From Macrocybe gigantea (lineage: Eukaryota; Basidiomycota; Agaricomycetes; Agaricales; Callistosporiaceae), in contig SJRY01000027.1 of assembly GCA_011319805.1 (NCBI GenBank), positions 1 to 26,158 of the forward strand: DNA of 26,158 bases, written 5' to 3'. Below are positions 12,190-22,542 of the stretch, one piece after another. Within the stretch, counting starts at the first letter, position 1. The number at the start of each line of letters is the position of its first letter. Under the pieces are notes generated by a model. The model was not told the DNA's origin. It made no database searches and saw nothing but the letters and a program-made list of their open reading frames with translations. The position numbers and the translations under genes were made by a program.

Positions 12190-12882
12190 TCACGAAAGCC
12201 GATTTAATGCAAGACTGTTAGGTAAAGCTCGGTCATTCGTCACTGAGGAAAAACACATGGCGCATCGTAGACGACTGACCTCCATTGCGCCCCTGTGTCG
12301 ATACCGTACCCAGGCCTCCATTTCCACTTCGAAGCATATAAAACACGCGCGCGTTCTCTCTGCGTTTTGAACGCGATGATGCTCATGGCAACGGACTCGG
12401 TCAACGACAAGACGCATAATACTATCAACTTCCAAATCTGCTCCTGATTACTTGATTCCATGAGCTTCCCCAAGCCGAAAAGCACTGTTAAGGCAAGCGA
12501 AACAGCGAAGATGGCCGTCCAAATCGCCGCAAGGGCGTAAGTTGTCAGGACGTTCGGAGCGAATAGACGTGTAGCGAGTATGATGTGTCGACAGCGCTTA
12601 GAATAAGGAGAGTGACCGCGTGGTAAGCCGCGTAGCGATAAAGGCCGCAGGAAACATCCAGAGGATAGGCGAGATGCCAATGACAAGGGTCGAGAAGACG
12701 AGGGCAATGACTGAAGTCAATATCGAAACGCATATGGCTGTGGAAAGAATCGGAGGGAACGCATCCATTAAGGAGAGGTGTGCAAGGAGGGAGGGACTCG
12801 ATGCACATACGTACAGATAAGCTGGACTGGAAACAGACGCTGCGAGAAGAGTTAAATATAAAGGATTGAGTGTCAATCCCAA
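12190..12882 (-). CDS. Multi-pass membrane protein, unrecognised
   Basis: On the minus strand a hydrophobic frame begins near 12882 (MGLTLNPLYLTLLAASVSS, then AHLSLMDAFPPILSTAICVS and a further hydrophobic run SVIALVFSTLVIGISPILW). It ends in a stop at about 12599. A second frame from about 12620 continues with VLTTYALAAIWTAIFAVSLA, then WKLIVLCVLSLTESVAMSII, a basic cytosolic-looking stretch and GAQW. An intron (GTCAGT...CTAACAG, about 12277-12222) leads to the last residues SLALNRLS and a stop at 12190. That gives four to five membrane spans. The two halves do not join in one frame near 12600 and no good intron fixes it, so I infer a one-base indel. The true N-terminus may lie further upstream, for example at an open 37-codon stretch starting at 13256. 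The protein family is not recognised. Confidence 0.5.
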
Positions 12883-14118
12883 ACGAGGCAGTACCCTTCT
12901 AGACCGAAGTCAATTGATATTTGGTATGCATCTGTCGAACGACCCTCGTACAAGCCGAAAAACGATCAAATGTTGTGCGTAACACGACCCATGACTGTTG
13001 TCAACAATTTCATCATCTGGACAACAAAAAAAGGAACGTGGTTTCCCACTGTATGAGTTCCATCATTCGAAGATCTGATGCTCAAGAGAAGATCAGTAGA
13101 GGGGGGGAAACCTGTATTGGAACCGAGGGTTGATAGTTTCCGTCATTCCGCATCTCCTCCTAGACTCCAATAAGAAAGATGAGCCCGAGAGCTGCCTGTG
13201 GCATCTTGCGTAGGGTCCACACCCAACGAAAGGATGGTATCCAGCCTTGTGTCCATTGCTAAATTCGGCAAATCGAACCACCGTATCTCAGCTTTGACAA
13301 TAAATCAGTGTTGCAGAGATGGTCGCTCTACTTTGTTCTAGCTGCCATTGCAGAATAATAATTGCAACATTAAGCACGGGCCTAAATGTCATATTGTGAA
13401 ATGGATAGCATAGAATACGACCATACCTGCATTCAACCGCGTAGAAGGCGAGCTATGACGGCCTGTGTCAACCAATTTTCCCGACGGAGGGGCGAGTTTT
13501 CAGAGGATTTTTATAGCGCTCCTAGGATCCATCTAACCTCGCATTTTGTCAGGGAGCGTTGCAAAGATGTGGCCATTTCGAATTCGTTCTCCAAACCGGT
13601 CGGTTGTTGCCTAGATTCGGTGGAACTTAAATTTCCATCCGCGTCTGAAGAATCATCATGTTGGCTGATCCTCGATCGAAAAGGTATATGGGTTAGACAT
13701 GGCAGGATATATGCGCGTCTGTGGTAAATGTCATGAATAACGACAAAAATCCCAAACCCAAAGTCAGTTTACTGCGGAAAAGAGTATTAGATTAGATGAT
13801 AGGCAACTAAAGAATCTGCACACTTCACCAAAATCAGCGCCGCACATTTTCTCATCACTTTTCACTTCTGCCAACTGAACCAATGCCCTGTTCCACGGCC
13901 GGTATCCACTGCGTTCTGTAGTACGGAACGGGACTGTTAAGTCATTTAGCTTTGCAAACACTGCGATGGAGCGCTGATTTGTTCTAAAGAACATGGACGT
14001 TTGAACCTTCGAAGCATCTAAGTGGGGAAAAGCGGAGTGAAGCCATGTCACTGACGCGTGACAATTCTGTGACAAACGTGTTTGTGTTACGACGCGTTCT
14101 CCTCCGTCTGCAACCATC
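12883..14118. other. Region with no secure gene
   Basis: About 1.2 kb between the divergent membrane gene and CTF4. A minus-strand stretch 13256-13143 (MDTRLDTILSLGVDP...) looks mildly coding and could be a 5' exon of the membrane gene. Frames at 13386-13727 (+) and 13764-14132 (-) have no supporting composition, and the latter covers the expected CTF4 promoter. No RNA gene is seen. Confidence 0.4.
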
Positions 14119-17100
14119 ATGTCGAATTTCATTACGAGCCCGTCTCATGGTCCTGGGCACGCTTGTCTAACGTTTTCAAAGGATGGCACGTATGTACGCA
14201 TTTCAATTGGCTTGCACATGTCTAATGGCGTTCTCGCAGGCGAGTTTATACTGGTGGACAAGACTGCCTTGTTCGCATATGGAAGACCAATGAAGGCGCA
14301 GAGCAAGAGCCCGACACGGCTGCAGAGGCAGATCAAGCCATAACCTGTGTAGCTTCTACGGTCTGTGCCTCCTGTTCTTGTGTTTGGCATGTAACTTTAT
14401 CTTACCCTTCGGCAGAGCGATTGCTGGCTGTCTGGGAGCGAAGATGCCGAAGTCAGAAGATATGTGAAGCACAAAAATGAATTAGATGGCTTGGTGACGA
14501 GCACGAATGGGGTCCCAGTGAGGAGTGTCGCCGTGGACCCCAAGGGCAAGAAAGTTGCTGTAACCTCTGAGTAAGTCAATCTCATACATTACCAAATGCA
14601 TGGTTCAAGCATCGTCGGTAGCGACTTGGTCGTGAAAGTCGTGGATCTCGATGATACTATGCAAGTCACTTTACTCCGAGGGCATATGAAGGGCGTGAGG
14701 TCGGCAACGTGGCATCCTTCTGAGGCATTACTGGTGAGTATCCATTTGGTCCAGGTACCCCTCATCTAAGCTCTACAGACAACATGCGGCTCCGATGGCA
14801 AAATTATCGTCTGGGACATAACCTCGGAAGAGCCTAAGGTTGAGAAAACTATTGAAGGAATCATTCCAGCCATAGCCGATCTAGAGTGAGGAGACAGTCT
14901 GCCTCATGTTGCCCGATTTATAATTTCCTCCAGAGCACCAGAATTCTCTCATGACTGCTCCGCAATCTGGCATACCTCAGGCCAATATTTCTTCGTTGCG
15001 ACAGCGGCGCATGGTCGGTTCCACCTGACCAATTTGTTACTTGATACTCACCAGTGAAATGCAACAGAAATTGTTACGATATCGCGATCAACCTGGGCTA
15101 AGTCGTCGGTGTTCACAGATAAGGACCTGTTTGGAGCAGTCACTGCCCTCGCATTGTCTGTGAATGGTGTTTATTTGGCTACCGCTTCACGCTCGAAAGT
15201 TCATATCTGGTCCACTCAGACGAAACGAGTGATTGCAAGGTGTTGTATATCCGACACTCCACCTCTTTTAGGCGCTGAATTCCCCTTCCTAGCCGCCCAT
15301 TTACCGCGGGAACAGCTGTTACTCAGCTGGCATTCAGCCAAGAGACAACTTACTGGCCTGGACAGATACGGAGGGTTCTTTTTCTAGATGGATAAAGGCA
15401 GTCCCGGACGCTTTTCCCGATCCAGTAAAGCCACCAGTGACAGCAGCTTCACTAGCGACCTTGCCTTCCCATCTCAAAAATCACTCAGGCGCTGCTGACG
15501 ACGGCTCTCATGGTGTTCTGGGACGGCGCGATGGCCCCGATGATTCGTATCTGGATGTGCCAATGGCGGATGTAGACGAGGATTGGACCATCGACGACCT
15601 CGGTAATGGATTACGGGATGACCCTGGGATCTCCAGAAAAACATATGACGGCATGGTAAAGGAAATGGGTATGCTGCATGGATTACTGAGTGTATCTGGA
15701 TTTCTAAAACTCATTGTCAGTGAGTATCACGAAGGCCCAACCACCATTCCAACCAGGCTCGACTCCCATAGAGAATAAGCGTAGATATTTAGGTGAGAAT
15801 CATCTTATCACCTCATTTGCGCATCTGACGACTCTTCCAGCTTTTAACATGATCGGAGTCATCGAAGTGACAGACCAAGAAGACCACAATATTGTCAACG
15901 TTGAATTCTTTGATAAATCAAGCAGGAAAGGATACCACTTTACTGATCATAATAAGTATGGCCTCGGTTACCTCGGTACTTGTTTCTTTTTCAAAATACT
16001 GAGGGTTTTGATGAATAACCTTTATTTTTAGGTGAGCGCGGTGCTGTCTACGCATGTCAATCAGAAGGAGAGGAGCACCCAGCACATGTGCTCTATAAGC
16101 CGTATGGAGGATGGACGAAACAGTACGAGTGGACGTACTCGTTGAAACGGAGCGGAACAAGGGTTCTCGGTATAGCTGCGGGAGGCCTGCCATCGACGTC
16201 GAGTTTCCGGGAACACTCTGACAGCGATTTGCAAGGCTATGGTAACGTCGTGGTCGCTACGAGCGAAGGCGACCTAACGTTTTTGAGTGGCACGGGCAGG
16301 GAGCGCCGCATTCTGGGTCTAGGCGCTGAGTTTGTCTCCATGATCGCTAGCCCGGAATGGGTATTTGTTGTACATCGAGCAGGCTCAACAACAATAGATG
16401 GTAATTATTTCTGTCCCTGCTATACTAAATGTTATTGATCATTTACTGAATTCTCTAGGCTCGCAGAACCTGACATATTCTATGATAAACTTTGACGATT
16501 TTAGTGTGCGTCAGCGGGACATCTTACCACTCCTTAAAGGTCACGTCTTGAAGTGGATTGGACTGACAGATCAGGGGGTGCGCGGCGATTTCTTTCCACC
16601 GGTTACACGTTGTCTGAATCGACGTGTTTCGTGTGACAGGCTCCGGCCATGTACGACAGTGCTGGCCACGTTCACGTTTTAACTAAATTCCGAATACCCC
16701 ACCACGCATCATGGGCGCGTATCATGGATACCAACCTCCTAGAACGGAAACAAGGAAAAGATGAATCATATTGGCCTGTCGGCATAACAGAGAATACATT
16801 CATGTGTCTTATACTGAAGGTAAATATATATATTCTATCCCGCGTGGAGATTCCAGTTTCATCTCGATCCAATAGGGAAGACAAAAATGCCCCGGTTTCC
16901 CGCGGCCGCTGATGCAAGACTTACCTATCCAGTTTCCATTCCGGTGCAATGAGCCTAGGGAGGAGCAGTACGTTAACTGAGCTCCTCACTATTCACTCTC
17001 CCTAACCAGCTCGTTTCAGGATCGAAAAGAACTGCTTTACGTCCAAACTGCGCTGGATTCTCTCGACGATGAACTCACGACAGACGACATAGTCGCGCGA

Positions 17101-18173
17101 GAGCGCGCGATGGACAAAGAATTCATCATACTCATCCAGGGCGCATGCAAAGCAGATAACATCCCCCGCGCGATTGAGCTCGCTAAGCTGCTGCACCAGC
17201 TCTCATCCTTTGATGCTGCGATGAAGATCGCCGAGTTCTACCATCTTCTGGGCCTCAAGGAGAAGATCCAGATCCTTAAGCAGGACCGTGTCGAGGGGGA
17301 GGACAGGCTGATCGCTGCGCGAAACAAACGGCGGAGATGGCTGAAGCCGGAACCCGCGTTACGCGAGATACGGACGGGTGGGGTGCACCAGTCACCGCGC
17401 TTCGACCCGCTCGGGGACACGAGGCCTCCACCGCCTATCGAGAGGCCAGGCATGACACGCGTGACGGTTCCGGTGATCGAGACGACGCGCTATACGTCCG
17501 TAGCACCACCTAGTGCGAATCCCGCAGCTGAACGGGAGCCCTCGCCAGCCATGACATCGACAACTCTGGACGGCAAGCGAAAGAGAGCGGAGGTCGACGA
17601 CCTTGACGCTGAGATGCCGAGCTTCGCAACGCCACCCCACCGAAACAGAGTGAGTAGATGCTATGCTGGGATATCTCGCGTGCATGCTAACGCCTCCACC
17701 TAGAAACAAACCCTTCGCAAAGAAACCGGCGCAGGACAATCGCAACCCGTTTGCGAAGAAAACGACTTGAGCAAAACAATACAGAAAACCGAAAGCTTTT
17801 TTGAGAAAGTTGAGGCTGCGGAGGATGCCAGCAGAGGCAAACGTGCGTTCTGCCATGACTACTTGTTGCTCAAGTGGTGCACCATTGATCTTGGATAATC
17901 TTTCTAGGCTCGACAGCGAAACCGTCGAATAACAAGAAAGAGGGGCCTCGCCAGACGACGCTGTTAGGGATGATGGGTACTAAAGCACCGCCCACCAAGA
18001 AGTCGACGGCCAAAAGCGATGAGAATTGCGCGGATGGTGTGGACGACGAGTCGCAGCAGACAGCAGACTCGCTGGATTCCCAGACATTCAACATAATGAT
18101 GTCCGAATCCACCCTGGTGGAGTCTCAGGGAATCGGATGGGACGAAACGCAGACAGCAGAATCCGAAGCGTGA
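14119..18173 (+). CDS. CTF4: CTF4/Mcl1/WDHD1 replisome adaptor
   Basis: In known systems Ctf4 trimers link the CMG helicase to Pol alpha-primase and other replisome clients. Seventeen exons: 14119-14189, 14240-14360, 14416-14570, 14622-14733, 14779-14885, 14934-15013, 15068-15239, 15293-15668, 15721-15792, 15841-15966, 16032-16400, 16459-16577, 16640-16819, 16876-16967, 17010-17649, 17704-17842, 17908-18173. If one C is added at 15338-15339, all phases agree and give about 1,065 residues. WD40 repeats fill residues 1 to about 300 ([40 protein letters not shown]). A SepB/Mcl1-type second domain runs from about 420 to 710 ([44 protein letters not shown]). A helical segment follows at 750-810 ([20 protein letters not shown]), then a long disordered tail with QTTLLGMM near 993. 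The short-intron call at 16968-17009 (42 nt) is the least certain junction. Confidence 0.93.
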
Positions 18174-18376
18174 CGATCGGGTTCAAGGCTTTGGGACATT
18201 GTTATAATATCATTTCGCTACGGCATGTACACATGCACATCATTCCTCGTTTACGATAAATTAAGAGCATTTCAAGAGTTTAGAACGCGTCGCGTCTACA
18301 CCGCCACTCGTACAGAATCACCGTCAAACGTTGACGCCAACGACGTCTGCCATCGACGCGTCGAAGAACCTCTCAG
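18174..18376. repeat. Direct repeat copy A, left of the peptidase gene
   Basis: Starts just after the CTF4 stop codon and aligns by eye with copy B at 20752-20950, at a constant offset of about 2,576 bases. Shared words include ATCATTCCTCGTTTA, TTAAGAGCA, CACCGTCAAA and GACGCCA. Identity is roughly 60-75% with small gaps. Copy B is the 3' end and flank of the dioxygenase gene. Confidence 0.75.
18324..18376 (-). pseudogene. Remnant of a dioxygenase gene 3' end
   Basis: In copy A the minus strand ends in RFFDASMADVVGVNV followed by a stop at 18324. The intact dioxygenase ends in KILGAPMMDVAGVSI with its stop at 20900, at the same place in copy B. Upstream of this (to about 18677 on the minus strand) a frame stays open, but its sequence no longer resembles the dioxygenase. 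Only the last 15 or so codons and the 3' flank survive. Confidence 0.65.
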
Positions 18377-18813
18377 AACGTACAGATGTACAACTCGCAT
18401 GGGCATCCGGTGCATCGGGGACATCATCCTCATGCGCAGCATTCGGGCGCCTATGAGTATAAGTATCGACATGATCAGGACCCCCGCCCCTCCCCCGCCG
18501 CATCCGCATGCGTGGGGCCCTCGGGGTATTAGTGTAAGTCCGCTGTGAGTGCATTTTTGAATTTTTGGGAAAAAAAATTGGTTTGTGTATGCGCCATGTT
18601 GCTGATAACATATTTTTTTTATCTTTATGCACGCAGCGAGTGTATGTGTCTCCTCGACATCGTCGTCGTCCTTGCATCGTCTCCCCTAGTTCAAGGTGGC
18701 GTCATCTGAGCAAATGAGCTTCGTCTATGAGGGAGAAAAAAAAAAGACAGGGAATGGCTGACCAATCCACGAGCGAGCCGCACATCCATCCAGTCGGCTA
18801 TTCTTGGTTGGCC

Positions 18814-18822
18814 TATATATAA
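18814..18822 (+). promoter_or_regulatory. TATA box of the peptidase gene
   Basis: TATATATAA lies 95 bases before the ATG at 18917 and is followed by a C/T-rich stretch (about 18845-18885) of the type where fungal transcription starts. It is the clearest core promoter in the window. Confidence 0.6.
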
Positions 18823-18916
18823 CCAGACGTATACAGCCAGTGCGTTTCGTTTTCGCTGTTTCATTTCCTCCCTGTCCTCCTTTAAGCTAGCCATCGCCTT
18901 CCAGCCCAGTGTGGTG

Positions 18917-20598
18917 ATGCAGTCGCCCCTCTCTTCCACCGTCAGCGAATCGTCTGGCGGAGGTACTTTCAGCGACATTGTGCCTGCCACTGAGCGTCTC
19001 ACTAGGTCCCCGACAACCCCATTCATAGTCACCAAGGCTCTGTCCAAGATATACTACAAGTGCTTGCCCTCCCAACCACCTCTCATCGCTACCACCCCTT
19101 TGAAGATCCGACTGGCCCTGAGGCGTACTCTGTCCTCAAAGAGCTTAGGCGCTGGGTGACCACCCCCTCGCTAGTGCTTGGGACCATGGTTTATCCGGCA
19201 ACCTCCGCCATGGCTTGAACACGATGTCGGTGAATTGGACTAGTATCGAGGCTCTCCGTATTGTCAAAGTAGGAGAATCCTCTGGCCCAGCTATTGTCTG
19301 GATCGGTGTCGAGTTTGGGGCACTCAGCTTCGAGGAGGGTAGCGTCATTGCCCACAACTGCCACACGCTCATTGCCAGTTATGGAATCCATGACTTCTAC
19401 GTAGAGATCCGGGAATCTCACGTTATGAGGCAGAGGGGCAACAGGTTTCTCAATCCCGTCCCCCGGAATAATCCAACTTTCACGGCTCGTGACCCATATA
19501 CTGCAACCCTCGGCATCCCGATCTCCACCAAGAACAGGCCCTGGGCTGAGGGAACTGGCGGCTTCTACCTCGGCGCTGGTGGCAACAACAAGGACATATA
19601 CCTTGTTACTGCGCGGCATGTCGTCCTTCCTGTTGACGAGGACAACAAGGAATATGAGCGCAAGACTGACAGTCAGGCACGTGAAGAGGTCATTGTCCTT
19701 GGTACCTGTGGTTACAACGAGAAGCTCGCCGCCTATCGGCTATGAGATTAGGGGTCAAGAGTATGTGATTACCGATGCCATGGAGAGGATCGAGTCAGTT
19801 AAGGACATGAACGATCCCGACTCCGTTGCAGAGCACAAGGTGGCAACGGAGGTTTTGCGAATTGCGAAAATAGGGCTAGATGCACTCAAGGCCTTGCACT
19901 GCGAGATTGCAACTCAATGGAATGCGAAGGAGGGGCGTGTCTTTGGGGAGCTTGCCTGGGCACCTCCCATCATCCTCTCTACCGAAGATGGTCAGTACAC
20001 TCTGGACCTTGCTGTCATCAAGATCGACGCAGGCAAGCTTGATGCCGACAACTATCGTGGCAACAGCGTCAATATAGGTAACAAGTACACGCGCCAGGAG
20101 TTTATGAACAAAATCTGTCTGCATCCCGCCAGCCCCACTTCCTTCAAATTCCCTTTCAACCGTCTCGTAGCACTCCAAGGTCAGGTCTCCGAGAATGACC
20201 TCGTCAAGCTACCCATGCGGGATGCCAACAATGACCCGTGCTTGGTCGTCATCAAGAACGGTGGCAATACCGGTACGACCATTGGCAAGGCAAATAATGT
20301 TTCATCCTACACCCGCAGCTGTCTTGGCGGCAAGTACCAGGAGTCGAGGGAGTGGCCAATCATTTCCGCTGACAAGAACTCGGGTGCGTTCTCTGGAAAA
20401 GGGGACTCTGGGTCTTGTGTTGCCGATGCCTTTGGCCGTGTTGGTGGCATCCTCACTGGTGGTTGCGGCGCCACTGAAACCTGCGATGTAACTTATGCCA
20501 CCCCCATCTCTTTCATCATGAATGTCCTCCACATAACCATGCTTTTCCAGCATGCCCACCTCAACCCGGCCCTTGCTTCGGAAGCCGCCCGAAATTGA
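18917..20598 (+). CDS. Trypsin-like serine peptidase family protein, frameshifted
   Basis: About 560 residues, intron-free, read in four successive frames. Frame 1 runs from the ATG (MQSPLSSTVSESS) to about 19100, frame 2 to about 19165 (EDPTGPEAYSVLKELRRWV), frame 3 from WDHGLSGNLRHGLNTM to about 19733, and frame 4 from YEIRGQEYVITDAMERIES to the stop at 20598. All four pieces read as one continuous protein of a family I know from many Agaricomycete genomes, often in several copies. A chymotrypsin-type triad is visible: His in TARHVV (about residue 233), Asp in LDLAVIKID (about 362) and Ser in GKGDSGSC (about 497), with a typical GGILTGG strand after it. There is no signal peptide, so it is probably intracellular; substrate unknown. 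Two of the three shifts fall in C-rich runs (ACCACCCC). Either the sequence has indel errors, or the gene is recently dead while its core is still conserved. It sits between repeat copies A and B. Confidence 0.75.
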
Positions 20599-20751
20599 TT
20601 TACAAAAAACCCTAGAAAGAATCATATGGTGATATGGTGCGGTAACCTTCCCTCATGGTTTTGTCCAGACTCTGACACTTCTTACAGGCCTTCTCTGTCC
20701 GTTTTCACACTCCTTGTCACTGCCCTATGCTGTCATTCATGTAGCAGTTTT

Positions 20752-20950
20752 CCCATCGGATTCCTGGCTTAGGGACTTTATCATAACATATCCGCTACAT
20801 CGTGTACACTTATACATCATTCCTCGTTTATGATAATTTAAGAGCAATCCAAAACTTCAGAATGTGCAACGTATTCGCAAGTAATAACGCTTCGCACCGT
20901 CAAATAGAGACGCCAGCAACGTCCATCATCGGCGCGCCGAGGATCTTTGA
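20752..20950. repeat. Direct repeat copy B, right of the peptidase gene
   Basis: Partner of copy A at 18174-18376. It contains the last 16 or so codons of the dioxygenase gene (minus strand, stop at 20900-20902) and about 150 bases of its 3' flank. Confidence 0.75.
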
Positions 20951-22491
20951 GAACGGCATCTCCGGCGTAGGCTGCAGCCAGTTCTTGTGATCGTAAACGG
21001 CATAGGGCGGCGAATCGACCATGTGAAACGTGTACGCGAAGCGCGTGTGGGTGCTCGTGTTGCGCTCGGACTTGTGCAGCACCGACCCATGTATGAGGAC
21101 CAGGTCGCCTGTCCCAAACCTTATTTTAGTCACCGAGAAAATCATGGCGTCTTTATCCCCCCCCCCAAAAAAAAGGCCAGAAAAAAAAAGGCAGAGAACA
21201 TCCTGACCTGGCTCGCACTCTTCGAGGACGTATTTGCCCTCGGGCGCGTGCCGCTGCGCCGCGTCCGCCACCGACAGCGCCTCAAAGCCTGTGCTCCACC
21301 GGGTAAGCGAACGAAACGCTTCGTGATGGGGCGAGTCAGGTGTGACCCGGGCAGGAAGGACAGCGCGCCGTTGTGGGGCCCGCACTTCTCGAGCGCGATC
21401 CAGAATCCGAGAGCCGTCGGCGGGTCCGTGTACTGGGGTAGTGAAAAGGCGGCGATGTTATTTGGTATGGCCTTTGGATGGAGGAACGCACCAAGAACGT
21501 GCTAGGTAGGGGAAAGGGGGACAAAGATAAAGCCGGTGCATGGGGATTGGTACAGCGAGCGTAGGACGTACGAGTCGTTGTGTTCCGGCACTAGAATAAG
21601 ACCGCCGTTAAGGTCCACATGCCGTCAAAGCCTCTGCTTTAGCATACGTGTCGCTCACCTTCGCCTCCGATCTCGGGCTGCTTCGTTATCACCATAGATT
21701 GCAGCGCTGCAGCCCAATAATCAACACCAGACAGGCCGAACCGCGACAGGACGTAGGCGGGCAGAACGCAAACGCAGACGCAGACGTACCGACGGGGTCG
21801 TGGTGGAATTTGAGATCCCTGACCAGAGCTCTCAGGCGCTCGTTCTCGAGCGTCACCTTTCGGAATACGGGATCGAGTTCGTGCAGGGCTAAAGGATGCA
21901 CCATTTCTTGTAGCGTGAATGCAGCATGACCTTGAAACACGCACCGTGTCCGATCTTGTTCACCGCCTTCTGCTTCTCCCTCGTCAGGCGCCCCTTCTCG
22001 TCCACCGCATCTTCTTCGAGAAAATACCGACTTTGGTCGACGCGAGGCGCGTCAATCTCAGACGACGTAATGCCCGAGTCCACTCACATCTTGTCGCCCG
22101 AGCTCAAAAAGTAGTCGTCTCCTACGTGATCCTTGTCGCCCGTCTGTGAACTTGGTCTGGAGCGTGTTTTACCATATAGCGATCACAGACGCAGCGCAGT
22201 AGATGCGGAGGCACACCTTGGATGTTGCTCGATGTCAAACTCGTCTAGCAGCTGCTTCGATCGCTTCAACAGCGCCTCCGTTTTCGTCGGGCGCCAAGAA
22301 CCCCGGTACGAGGAGGTATCTAGTGCAAGTCCCCCGACGCGCATCAAGACGTCCGATTCTGAAACTCGTTGCTCAGCACCGAGGGCTCACCCATTGCGAT
22401 CAAACTAAAAGGCAAATGAGAAAAACAGCGCCTGGAGTGAAAGCAGAGACCGAACCTGATTTATCTGATCCTGCGTGAGGTATTCTGGCAT
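20900..22491 (-). CDS. Phytanoyl-CoA dioxygenase family protein (PHYHD1-like)
   Basis: Fe(II)/2-oxoglutarate-dependent oxygenase; the substrate cannot be told from sequence. Start at 22491 (MPEYLTQDQINQ). Eleven exons: 22491-22456, 22404-22391, 22319-22217, 22156-22088, 22030-21945, 21888-21790, 21706-21659, 21590-21572, 21501-21492, 21432-21208, 21108-20900. Removing one A in the run at 22281-22284 and adding one base near 21299 makes every phase agree and gives 305 residues, close to human PHYHD1 (291). Iron ligands are His155 and Asp157 in PEHND and the distal His248 in VLHKSERN; the Arg of HTRFAYTFH would bind 2-oxoglutarate. Other conserved pieces are GDKDHVGDDYFLSSGDK, LGFWIALEKC and LPGSHLTRPITKRFVRLPGG. 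Two exons are tiny (14 and 10 nt). The gene begins only 52 bp downstream of a tRNA gene on the same strand. Splicing pattern and catalytic residues argue for a functional gene with sequence errors. Confidence 0.9.
21157..21189. repeat. Homopolymer cluster in a dioxygenase intron
   Basis: C10 followed directly by A8, then a second run of nine A, all inside the intron 21207-21109. On the gene strand this is a long T/G-rich polypyrimidine-like block. Such runs are prone to both real length change and sequencing error. Confidence 0.8.
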
Positions 22492-22527
22492 GGTCAAGCA
22501 GCGTTGGCTGAGAAAAAGAACAATGAT

Positions 22528-22532
22528 AAAAA
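22528..22532 (-). terminator. Pol III terminator of tRNA-Asp
   Basis: A run of five T on the minus strand, 10 bases after the tRNA 3' end. It is the usual stop signal for RNA polymerase III. Confidence 0.7.
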
Positions 22533-22542
22533 GTATCTGAAG

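Noticed and set aside
13386..13727. Open frame of 113 codons (+)
   Set aside because: Rich in rare residues, no motif, and no supporting upstream or downstream signals.
13764..14132. Open frame of 122 codons (-) across the CTF4 start
   Set aside because: It covers the CTF4 promoter and start codon and shows no family signal.
18324..18677. 117-codon minus-strand frame as a gene
   Set aside because: Only its last 15 or so codons match the dioxygenase; the rest is low-complexity Arg/Pro/Met text without splice support, so it is treated as a remnant.
22088..22156. A third frameshift in the dioxygenase gene, because TKFT and TGDKDH lie in different frames
   Set aside because: With introns in their best places the exon phases agree without it, so the similarity of TKFT to other family members may be chance or a shifted splice site.
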